Origin: Branchipolynoe longqiensis
Lineage: Eukaryota > Annelida > Polychaeta > Phyllodocida > Polynoidae
Direction: 5' to 3'
Assembly (NCBI GenBank): GCA_030323885.1
Contig: CM059194.1
Span: forward strand, 9,162,963 to 9,226,962
DNA: 64,000 nucleotides
The position numbers were made by a program, and so were the translations under genes. Positions 1 through 11,700 of this stretch are shown here, piece after piece. Position 1 is the stretch's first letter; every line of letters begins with the position of its first letter. The notes under the pieces are model-generated. The model ran no database searches and had not been told where the DNA came from. It worked only from the letters and a program-made list of their open reading frames with translations.

Positions 1-481
1 GCATTGTTTTGCCGTCAACAGCGGAAACAAATATGCAAAATGTGGGGGGTCGGTCCTAAGCATTGCTTATTCACATTAAAAAGGTAAACCGTTTTTCGTT
101 CTGTTTACAATTTATAGGGTGTTTACCGGTCGTCGCGCGGGCCGGGAAAATGGTGCACTGAGGGAAAATTGTGGACTTTCTGTACTTATTTCTTCATTAC
201 TTAGCTCGTACGCATCAGATTTGATTCAAATATGTCTTAAAATGAAGACAACTAATGCTTCTTCAAATTCCCCATGTTCCAAAAGCCATAAGTGTATTTT
301 AAAATACCTCTCGTAAAAGCTGAAACTGGTGCACTTCATAGGCCTGTGTTGGTGCTAGTCCCAACCATTTTGGGAATCACCAGCTCACCATGCTAAATTT
401 AGGTCGAAGTGTTTTGTCATTCCTGGATTGTTAACCAATCAGATTTGTCTAGATTCACTTGCTTCTGCTAGCAAAGACTAT

Positions 482-1062
482 AGCTGTGTTCACACACACA
501 ATTTTATGTAGACTTAGACAAGTTGATTTATATGAATCGATTTAGTGGCGCATTCACACACACCAAATTTGAAAGTGTTTCGGCTGCCAGGAACCAGCAG
601 CCTTAGTGGTGAGCCTGTAGCCGGCGAGCACTGCTATTTGTTTAGTTTACACTCCTCGATTTGACAATTATGAATAACGACGCCGATGTAGCTGCTATGT
701 TAATATCGCTTAGAATTTAGTGTTAATTTAATTAAATTTCATTATTTGAGTATGTAATTCTGTTAAATATGATCGCATTCAATAGATTTCAGCCTTATCG
801 GTCCCTAACACTGCCGGGCACCAGTGTATAGTTACACCGGAGCCTGTATCCGGCGAGCACCGCTATTTTACACTATCACCGCCCGGGAACCAGCTATATA
901 GATTCATATAAACTACCTCATGAAGGTGGTTTCCATGAACCGATTTATACGAGTCGATTCAGCCCTAAATCGACACAGCGTCGCATTCACACAGCAAATG
1001 TGCGTCGAACTAGGCAAGTCGATTTATATGAATCGATTTAAAGTGCGTGTGTGAACACAGCT
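482..1062. mobile_element. Harbinger-like MITE with 3-bp TAT duplication
   Basis: Both ends read AGCTGTGTTCACACAC inward (16 bp identical) and are flanked by TAT at 479-481 and 1063-1065. Just inside each end lies a near-palindromic block containing TCGATTTATATGAATCGA. A 3-bp duplication and a TGTTCACAC-type terminus are typical of PIF/Harbinger MITEs. The middle (about 640-780) is homologous to the internal repeat of the elements at 21453-22182 and 48535-49267, which have different termini. Confidence 0.7.
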
Positions 1063-1295
1063 TATGACATCGAAGGGGCAGTTTCAGACTTTCAGATGGA
1101 ATTACTGGTTAAAAGGTTATGTGAAAAACTGTAAACAAACTCTATTTTAAAGTGTGAAAATGGATGTCGACACCTTAGTGGGTATATGATCCTATTAAAG
1201 TAACTTCTTAGGAGTATTTTGGTCTTTATTGTATTAGAAAATGTTACCTATTAGCTCCAGGCTTTTACTTTAACTGAGCAGTGTTTAGCTATTTT

Positions 1296-1860
1296 GTGGC
1301 AACGTTTTGGTGGCCATCTTGGATTTATGCCTGACATCTTGGATTTATGTTTGCCATCTTGGATTTCGATCATTCCATTCAAAGGTAGAATTGACAAGGA
1401 TTCTGAAAATATATACTTTGTTATAGGTAGGCCTAACTCTGGTATTTTAATAGCTAAAAAGCATTTATTACCAGATTTCATGTGTTGCAAAGTGATGTCT
1501 GGGATGTCAATTTGGCCAATTATATTTTAACTTGTGGCAGCCATATTCAATTTGTATTTAATCAATGTAAGCTCCTAAATAATCTTAGTAATAAGGATAA
1601 ATTTACATTACCCATGGTTTGTAGTACTTCATATCGGTATATAATAAGTATATTTCAATATTCAAGATATTTTTTAAAAGGAAATTTAGCTAATTTTGGG
1701 TAATCTTTTTGGTGGCCATCTTGGATTTTTCCACCATCTTGGAGTTAGATCATTCCATTCAAAGGTTGAGTTGACAAGGATTCTGAAAATATATACTTTG
1801 TTATAGGTAACTTTGGTATTTTAAGAGCTATAAACTTAAAGCATTTATTACCAGATTTAG
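1296..1860. repeat. Diverged direct duplication, about 405-bp offset
   Basis: The segment at about 1300-1475 (GGTGGCCATCTTGGATTT, then a block with GACAAGGATTCTGAAAATA and GCATTTATTACCAGATTT) recurs at about 1706-1860 with substitutions and small indels. It lies inside the putative 2-kb element at 113-2103 and seems to be an internal duplication of it. No coding potential is seen. Confidence 0.6.
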
Positions 1861-2677
1861 ACATAAAAATAACCCACTGTCCCACATGACCAATTTTTAT
1901 CACCCAGTATCAGTGAATTTTCCTGTTGTCAATTTCCATGAAAATGGACAATGTTAGGCCACGTTTTGGTCTATAACTTTTGAATTAATAGAGATAGAAA
2001 GGTGAAGTTTGGTCCATTGAATTTGTCAGAAAATGTTCAATCAGGTTAGACTATTTGGGAGTGGCCATACCAAATACATCTATTTGCTGTTAAACACCCT
2101 ATACTAATACTGCCATTACTGGCTATACTATAGTTTGTTTATCAGAAACTTGTCTGCGACCGGGTTATCTCACCTGACAAACAAGGGTTCTCATAACTCT
2201 CAGATTCAAACGATAATTTGACAGGTGGTTGTATTCCCTGTGCCGAAGATGTACAGTCACATTCTTTCGCGATGAAGTATTCCAGCAGTCTACACACATA
2301 TCGGACATCTAACAATAACTGTGCGAATAGCCAGTCCCTTCCTTACTGTAGGTAAGCGATAATGAAGGTTATTTAGTCTATTTCGCAAAAGTTGTGTGCG
2401 GTGCAACCCATCACCACCTAACAGGCCGTGTAATTCATACAATAATCTGTTACCCTCCACATGGCTCCAATCACGGAACTTTTAGGGCTACATTTCTTAG
2501 CTAGTTTAAAAACAAACAACACAACATGAATATATTTCTTTGGAAGAATGTGGGAAAGGCGCCTTCAAGAACTCTTCAATGATCGAGACAGGAATCAGTA
2601 AAACTCGACTTCCGCTTTCATCGCTATCGTGATACGTTTGCCAAGTGTAATAGATTATACTTTTATAGGTTATAAGC

Positions 2678-2782
2678 ATGTCTAAAACAACAGTAAGGCA
2701 CCGAAAGGTGGAGAATAAGGATCCAACAGTTATGGAAACGTTTTCTAAAGCTATAAAAGGAGAATCGGACTGGGCGGACAAG
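2678..2782 (+). CDS. RAB5IF: RAB5IF exon 1 (initiator exon)
   Basis: The first ATG opens 35 codons, starting MSKTTVRHRK and ending ESDWADK, followed directly by a GTAATG donor. The ending matches the SDAAWEDK end of the first segment of the human protein, and the charged cytosolic N terminus is family-like. A TTTTATAG sequence just upstream (about 2661-2669) could be a 5'UTR splice acceptor, so the transcript may start further upstream. A MITE begins only 30 bp past the donor. Confidence 0.88.
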
Positions 2783-5700
2783 GTAATGTTCTGATATACT
2801 ACCGGTCAATAGCCGGTGTAGGACGTTTAAAACACTACGACGTTCAAAACACTACGGTAGTGTTTTGAACCTACGTTCAAAACACTACGGTAGTGTTTTG
2901 AACTTAGGTTGAAAACACTACTGTTAAGTTCAAAACACTACCCCTACAGCTACATACGTTCAAAACACTATCACAACAAGCTGACCCTGCTGCGGCGTTT
3001 GAAGCACATAGTGACATATTATTAGTATACACTGATAGAGCTGCGGCATGTGCACCGCATATTACGCTGATGGTGCTGCGGTGTGTGCACCACGTGTTAC
3101 GCTGATAGTCCTGCAGCGTGTGCACCACATTTTAGTATACGCTGATGATGCTGCGGTGTATGCACCACAAATTGATACTTGTCGCTTTCCTAGCATGGCG
3201 TTTGGCATTAATAGGATAGTGAGTACCCATCCCGATATGACCTTCCATGTTGCTAGAATGTAAAACAATAACCACTAAAAACAACCCCTACTGCCCCACC
3301 TTAGTACATACTGCCCTGTAGTGTTTTGAACTTAAAGGTAGTGTTTTGAACTTGAGGATAGTGTTTTGAGTGTGGCCACAGTAGTGTTTTGAACCTACCT
3401 TCAGCTAGGTTGAAAACACTACCATAGTGTTTTGAACCTAGGTTGAAAACACTACTGTAGTGTTTTTGTGGGGTAGTGTTTTGAACTTACTACACCGGGC
3501 TCAGACTAGACTAGAGCAGAGAGCGTGTATATAAACAGATGAGAGGGACAACAGTCATACTAGACCCTGTAACAGCTGCTGACTGTGGCGCTCCAAGTGG
3601 TGGTTGTTGAACAAATGGGCAAACTCAAGGCATTGTCAATGGCAGTGAGCAATCTTCATACAGAAAACGTTAAATATCTCTAAAACTACAACACCTAGAA
3701 ACAAACTGATTGGAATACACATAGAAAACATGTTTACCAACAAGATTATATTAAATTGATATGTTAGGGTTCTGGATTTCTATTAATTTGGAATAAAACT
3801 GACGTTTTTCACTACGCGTATGGCAAACTCAAGGCATTGTCAATGGCGGTGAGCAATCTTCATACAGAAAAAGTGAAATATCTCTAAAACCACATGACCT
3901 AGACACAAACCGCTTGGAACACATATAGAAAACATGTTTACCAAAAGGATTATATTAAATTGATAAGGTTAGGCTTCTGCATTTCTATAAATTTTGAATA
4001 AAAACAAATGTTTTGCACTGCACATACCGTCAAACTCAAAGCTTGTTCAACACTAACCGCCAGGAACGCCACTGTAGCCTGTGTTACCTATTTTCGCGGG
4101 AGTTGTCCCTCTCATCTGTTTATATACACGCTCTCTGACTAGAGCTAGGTATGTGAGTCAAAAATTCAAAAATCCTCCAATTCCAGTGTAACTGGGCTCA
4201 TTTGAAAGAGGATGAAGAGACAAAGAAAATAACACTTAGATCATTGCAATCCATTGAGAAATAAAAAAGTTATGATTATTTAATTATTTTTAATTAGCCA
4301 AATTATGTCCTCACAATTAACCTTAAAACAAATGAAGCAGGTGTGATCAAAACATACTGTGTTAGATGACAGTGTTTGAACTATATGCTCAGGCCAAGTC
4401 GGAGACTCCACCATCAGGGCTCACAGCATGTGGTGAGGTAGATAAAGCATTCACCCGGTACTCGCAGTACATGGGTGAATACCAACCCTGTATAAAAACG
4501 GTCGAAAATGCGGGTCAATGAATTGAGAGCCTAATTTCACAATCTAAGAAGCAACAATTATTCTTTACATATGCCTTATTAATAGACCGCTACCTTTGAG
4601 TGGAAAAATATAATATAATATCTAGTTTAATAAGATTTAAAAGTGAAATCGACGGCGTTCTGCGGCTGCCATCTTGTCTTTTTGCATTCTCTCCCATTTC
4701 ATCAACTCTATGCCTATATAAGTATCCATTTGATACTGGAGGCAGGCATTCTACTCCCTGTTCCCTACTAAAGCTATTTTCGCCCGTATTTAGACTATGT
4801 TGCCGTTCACCCCTGTACTACAAGTACCAGGTAAATCTTTTATTTAGTGGTGAGGATGCTCTGTTCAGTTTTGTCATAATGAGTTTGAATCTGCTTGCGT
4901 TAGCTGGGTGTATCCTGGAATCTGTGGTTCGTCTGGTATTGTTTCTAACACCTTGTCAAGCTGCCTTTTGAATGATTGTACACTGCAGTTTGATTGATTT
5001 CTAATGTAAGCTGGTATTGTATTAAAGAGCTGTACTCCTCGGACAGAAAGACTTCCTTCCCGCAGTGTTCTTGTTGACTGTGAGGCTTTTGTGTTTATTG
5101 CTGGTACCTTACCAAGTCTACCATATCTTTTTGAATGATACGTTGTTATGCCATAGTTCGGTACTTTGCCTTCAATCATTTTCCAGGTGTATATAATTCG
5201 ATATCTCTCACATCGACGTTTAATGGAGTAGATTTTGAGGAATTTTAGTCTGTCCCAGTAATCCAGGCTCTTGGTGTCTTCAATATATGATGTGAAGCTG
5301 CGTTGCAGTGATTCTAACTTTGTCAGCTGTCCTTTAGAAGTGGGTATCCAAAGTTGTGAACAGTAGTCTATCTGTGGGAGTATTATGGAGTTCCACAAGG
5401 TTTTCATTACCCCAGCTTCTCTTGACTTAAATGTATGAAGCACCCATCCACTATATTTTCTGGCAGTTTGGCATACATAGTCAATGTGTTCAGTGAATTT
5501 GAGGTTGCTTCCCATGTATATATACTAAGGTCTTTCACGCTGTTCTTTTCCATAATTTTCTATCCTGACGGGTTTGTGTAAGTTGTATCATTTTTAGGTC
5601 TTGGTTTGTGCCATATCGTATTAGCTCAAATTTCTTGTCATTGAACAGCATATTGTTTGAATGTTGCCAATTGTAAATGGTTTTAGATGCTGTCGATTTT

Positions 5701-8700
5701 GCTCCATTCACAATGACCTATTGTGTTCTCTGCCTTAAGAACTCATGGATCCAGGTTCCCATTTTCCCTCCTATTCCTAATTTATGCAATTTATGGCAGA
5801 GGATACCGTGATCAACTTTATCAAAGGCCTTTGCGAAGTCTAGGTAGATGACATCGGTGTTTGCACCCTTTTCTAGATTATAGATGATTTGATTGTGATG
5901 TGCCAGTAGTTGTGAAAGACATGATCTCACGGATCTAAAACCATGCTGAGATGGGTTCATCAAATTATTTGCTTCCAAGTAGTTGACTAGATGTTCTCTA
6001 ATTTCTCTCTCAAAGATCTTGATTATGTGTGATGTTAGTGAGATAGGTCTATAGTTTTTGGGTAGAGCCATACTGTCACCTTTATGTATTGGAATGATAT
6101 GTCCTTCCTTTGCAATGTCAGGGATGTTACCGTGGTCGAGGGAATACCTCCAAATTATATACAGTGGGTAGGAAAGGTATTGCTTACAGTGTTTTAGTAG
6201 GATGGCAGGGAACCCATCTGGTCCAGCAGATGAGTTTATATTTAGTTTGTCAATTGCCTTTTCTATTTCTTCTGGTCTGAAGTTGATATCCATAAGGGTT
6301 GGTTTGCTTTGGTCCACTTGGTAGAAGAACTGTTTTGGTTGGTATATTATTTTTGATTCTAGTGGGCTACTGAAGACACTTTCGTACTGCTGTTTCAGGA
6401 TGTCTGCCATCTCTCCAGGATCTTGGACTATGTCACCATCCTTATTCTGGAGTGGTCCTATTGTTCTGGCCTGGGAGTATTTCTTAGCATAGCTATAGAA
6501 ATACTTTGGATTCATCTTGATATTGCTTATGGCCTTTTCCTCCTCTCCTTTACGTTCTTCATCATAGCTTTCCCTTAATTTAGTTTCTATGGTGTGGATT
6601 TTCTTTAGCAGATTGTGTTCTAATGGAAATTGCTGTAACTTTCTTATTTCTCAACGAATTAATAAAATCTTTGAAGTATCTGAAAGCCCGAATAATTCTC
6701 TATCTAGATCAATCACACAAATCACCATTGACTAGCTAAAAATAATTATTAATAATGATCAAACATAATAATTATTAGGTTCACGCCTCATGACCTCAAG
6801 TAGGAGGCTCTCTGACCACCCAACAAAATCGTAAAAGCTGGATTAAAAAGAATTACAAAAATACAAGGTCATCAGCAATCAGATCTGTTGCGAGTGCATA
6901 TCTTGAAAGTTCATAATCTTCAGCAGTGTCATAATCTTCATTAGATTCCCACTAGGCAATTTTATACAAGTTATACCAGGAGCCTGTCTTTTTCACAATT
7001 TTTTCAATTTTGCCAGGGTATGTCATGTTTTGTTGGGTTTCATCATTATACCATGAATGCATGATATCTCGTCCAATGACAATGCTTCTCTCATCTAACA
7101 AGTCAATCAATTCCTCAATCTTATGGGGTTCAAGTTCAGGAAATAGAGTTGGCAGGTCGGCAGTTCTCTTCAAACCTTTCAGCCGCTCAGTCATACTTTT
7201 CTTTTGGTTCTTTTGAGCAGTTCTTCTGGATATTTCTACCAGAACTTCCTTCATCTCCTTCCTTTTTATGACCCTTTGTGTTCCTGCAAATGATATGGTA
7301 AAGTTAATGACATTGTCTCTTTTTTTTATCCTGCAAGCTGTTGTGACACAGTTCTTTTGTGACCGGATCTTGGAGGACAGGAAATTAAGAGTAGCATTTG
7401 GTGCTCTCTGCTGAGCAGCAGAGAACATGCCCACAACTTCCTCAGAGTCTATGTTGTGGGACCTGGCTGATTCGGTCTGTCTTCCGAGTTTGTCTGTGAT
7501 ATCAAGGCCAAAATATCTCTCATACTGTCGCTCAAGGACATGGATCACTGACGTCAAGCAAGTCTCCATGAATTTTTCAAAGATACCAATATCGCAAGGC
7601 TGTTTACACTGAAGCTCCCCCAGAATAGTATCTACATTGGGATCAAGTGCATTGCCAAAGAAGTCCATTTTGGCTGAAAGCACCCCTAAAAGTGATGAAA
7701 GTTGCTCCTTGAGTTCATTAAGGACATTGCACACAATTTGTATCCCTTCAATGGGATGAACTTCACTTAAGGGTGATGTATAAAACTTTGACATCCATTG
7801 GCCAGTCAGAAGTTTACCCAACAGCCCAAGTACCTGCAACTCCATTATTGCAATGGGATTTTGAAAGTCCTGCAGCAAGCATGCTCACATTCCACCCAGT
7901 GTTGTTCCTGCACTTAGAAAACCCTTGAAAGCATTGTGATAAGCAAAGTATTTGCCACTCAGATGAAATATCACATGTAGCCTATTTCCCCTATATCAAG
8001 GGATGAACCCTTTTCCTAGTTTCTGTTCACAAAGGAATAATTTGAACCCCATGGGGTCACCTTTCCCATCCTTATATCATACTTTATTCATCGAAAGCAC
8101 AATGTTCGCGGCAAAACAATCACTACCCCACAACATACCTTTATATGCTTCAACAGATTTTAAGGCCCTTCTAGCAGAACTGGCAATGGTATCGAGTGGA
8201 TGCAAATGGCAGTTCAACTCATTCAGCTCCTTTTTCCACGCCTCATTAATCAAACGAATTGCTGCATGGTTGGATACCACCCGATCTGACATACTATTTG
8301 AAATACCACCAATAACCTTTTTTTCGACATTCTTGGCAGTCTTTAGTGTCGAATTTTGAATAAACTTCTGCCAAGTGGTCTACCAATTTGCAAATGTGGC
8401 GACTGTAGTCCTCTGCTGTCCCACCTGGCAGTTGGTCAATTGCAGCTACCAAGCATCCATGCTTAAATGTTATGTGTACAGCGTTCACATGGACCCTTTC
8501 CTGCATCGTGGCATCAAAGCCAATTGTAGCATTATTGTTTTTTAGAAGTTCCTCTGCAGTTTGAAGTTCATCAATAACCCCCATTTCCAGAACCATCATC
8601 TCTACCATGTTTCGGTGTGGAACACGATCCAACTTTGCACTAGTCCATTTGATAAACTGATCAATAAGCTTTGGAACCTGATATATGATAGCGTCATATA

Positions 8701-11700
8701 CCATAAGATGTGTCAACACGGAGTAAGTGCTAGTTCTACCATCACTTTGGAATATAGCAGCAACAGAACTGGTATCATCACTTTCCAAAGTTTTAACTCA
8801 TTCTTCAAGTGTGGTATTCACATTCTCTAAGAGAAGAATTGAGATCATCCTTTGCCTTTATTTCCTCTTTCAACCAAATGATATCCATGTTAGCTTGGTT
8901 GGTTACTTCCCTGATTGATGTGGACAACTCACCAGCTTTCTTTATTGCAGCTCTGCACTTCTTACTCACCTTATTCAACTTTGACTTGTACTTCTTTTTC
9001 AGTCCTTCAAGTTCAATGTCAAGATTCGCACTACTTCAAATTTTATAATTCAGATTGCCAAGTGTTTTGTCCTTTCGTTTCACCTTCTGATTTAAAACAC
9101 GTACAGCCTGTCGTTTACTCAGCTGAGTTCTCATCAATTGTGTACTGCCCATATGTTGCTCATGCATTTCTTTCCTAATCTTAATGGCCTTCCTTAAACG
9201 TCCACGTAGAACCGAACATCTAGCACATCTAGATGGAACCTCAGCAGAACAGGAGTTGTGGCTAGGAACAACAGTAACTGGGACAGCAATATTTGAACTG
9301 GGTCCTTCCACTTGTTGTTGCCTGCTGTGTACACTGCAAGCACCTGAAAAGCGTTCTTGACAAATGTTTGTAAAGGTTTTGAATTCTGCTGGGTTTGACA
9401 ACTTACAAAATTTATCAAATGTCCTGTCTACAAGTCTACGTATTCTGCTTTTGAAAGACCTTTCCGACCCATCACTGGATTTTAGCCTCAAAGCATTTTC
9501 AGATTTTGTCATACTTGACTCATTAGAGTGATACAAATAAAGAACATGACCATTAAGAAGATCTTCCCCTGACACAATATTCTCTCCTGAATACATTTCT
9601 ACCACATGGTTATGAGCAATCCCCAAGTTCTCCGAGGTGACTAGACCCCTTCGCCTCTTCTTGGGGGGCATCTTCAATCTTGTTTGCTTAAAGCTGCATA
9701 GTCTGATGAAATAGCAAATTTTCAAAACCAAACCAATTATCTAGGTTTGATTTTACATATCTAACTTAGATACTGATGCACTTATTAAGCATTTGTTTCT
9801 GCATAGAAGTCAATACTGAGTCAATTTAACAGAAGCTGTTACTACAAAAGTATATGATGGTGTCAGAATTTTGGCAAGCCTGCTAAAACTAATTTTCCAT
9901 GTTTGCAATCAAAATATCTCAAAAGTTTACCATTTAAAATAAAAGTAACTTTGAGCTAATGTAAAGTAGATACTACTGATCAGTCTAATATATCTATCTC
10001 AGAAAAATACAGAAATTCAAAACCATTAGACTATCCAACTTTAATATGTCTTCATTTCATCTGGAATGAAAGCATAGCATTAGCAAGTGTTGAAGAAATG
10101 CACCACAAAATACTAAATAGCTGTGGAATAATCACATACTGTACAATATACTGTTTTCCAAATTAATCTAGATATCGAAGAATTATAATTAATTGAATTG
10201 AACAATTTATAAAATACATTTGTGTGCAAGTCACCATTTTGTTTTGCATGATTTGCTAAAAAATAAATCCGCGAGCTCGTTAATACATTTCTCGTGCAAA
10301 TTGCCTCCTGGTATTTTACAGATACAACAATAATACATATAGAATGGGAACTATATATTTTAATTAGGGAACATACCTGCTTTGATATAGATTTTTGATG
10401 ATGATTACTGCACAAAATCTCCTCAGTTGGGGGAAATTCTTCCCAAACCAGAAAAAAACTGTAATTCAGAAAAAGATTAACACGAGGCAATAGCTTGGGA
10501 AGTCCTCTATGATGTCATGCTCATTACATATGCAAAAACATATTTCTAGCCAATCAGGAAGCATTTATTTGGAGCACTGTAATTGGGTCGACCAATAGAA
10601 AATGGAGATCGGTGTCACAGGAAAATTTCACCTGTTATCATGGCGATCGACGAGTTTGACGTGCATACCTACTAGAGCTTCAACTAGTAGTAGTAGCAAT
10701 GTGGACACAATTTTCAAACCACACCTATCTGAAAATGATTGGCATTGTTGGAAAGAGCTTTGAAAACCATAGAAGAAAATCCAACAATTGTGTCAATCGG
10801 TTGATTATTAAGCGTGCTAGAGCTATTTCAATTTTGGTAATGAGGGGTAATTTCCTGCCATTATTGTAATGCTTTAGCATTACAAGTGTGTCACCCAAAA
10901 TCTAGATATTTAGTCATTTTTTGTTCTAACTCGCATAATAATCTATATATCTCACTGAAATTGTTGGTGTTAGAGCCCTAGCTGCTCTGTTGATTTCACC
11001 CATTAAAATAAAAGTGACTTGGAGGATATACGCCATTAAAATAAAACTAAATGAATACATTAAGTCATTAGTGATTTAGAAGGAGGTTATAGAAATTTCT
11101 CATTGTTTAATGAGTATATCCATGGGTCCATTGTAACTACTTTCATCCTTACCTTTGTATTGGTAGATTCATAAGAATCTCATTAATATGTCAACTTTTT
11201 AAGTCTAGTATAACTATCATATATCCACGAAACGTTAAGTTTTCTTCCATTGTTTTAATGTTTTAGCATTCCAAGTGTGTGACCCAAAACCTATATATTT
11301 AATATTTTAGTAATTTTTTGTTCTAACTTCCTAAATAATCGAGATATCTAAATGAAATTTTCAGTTTAAGTAGATGCCTATCTCCTCTGTCGATTCCACC
11401 CATTAGAATAAAAGTAAATGAACACATTAGTGACATATTTGTGGATTTTCGGTGGTCATTGATATGATTGATCTTATAACACTGAAACCGGGCAGGGTGG
11501 CCTAATCGGTAGAGCGTGGGCCTCGCATGTGGAAGGTCAGGAGTTTGGTTCCCGGTCTAGTCAAAGCAATGACTTTAAAATTGGTACTTGTCGCTTCCTA
11601 GCCTGGCGCTCGGCATTAATAGGATAGGGCAAGGACTGGTTAGCTCAGTGTCAGGATAATGTGACTGAGTGGAATATCAGGTCATGGTGCCAGCGTCCTG

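Larger units (their letters stand above)
113..2103. mobile_element. Non-autonomous DNA transposon, about 2 kb
   Basis: A 13-bp perfect inverted repeat (TATAGGGTGTTTA) sits at 113-125 and, reverse-complemented, at 2091-2103. It is flanked by T/A-rich DNA, which would suit a TA target. No transposase ORF is present. The interior holds a smaller MITE (482-1062) and a partial tandem duplication (about 1300-1860). Calling it one element is an inference from the terminal repeat alone. Confidence 0.45.

Noticed and set aside
2506..2781. 91-codon - strand frame overlapping RAB5IF exon 1
   Set aside because: It is antisense to a well-supported coding exon with splice donor and family match, and has no recognisable features.
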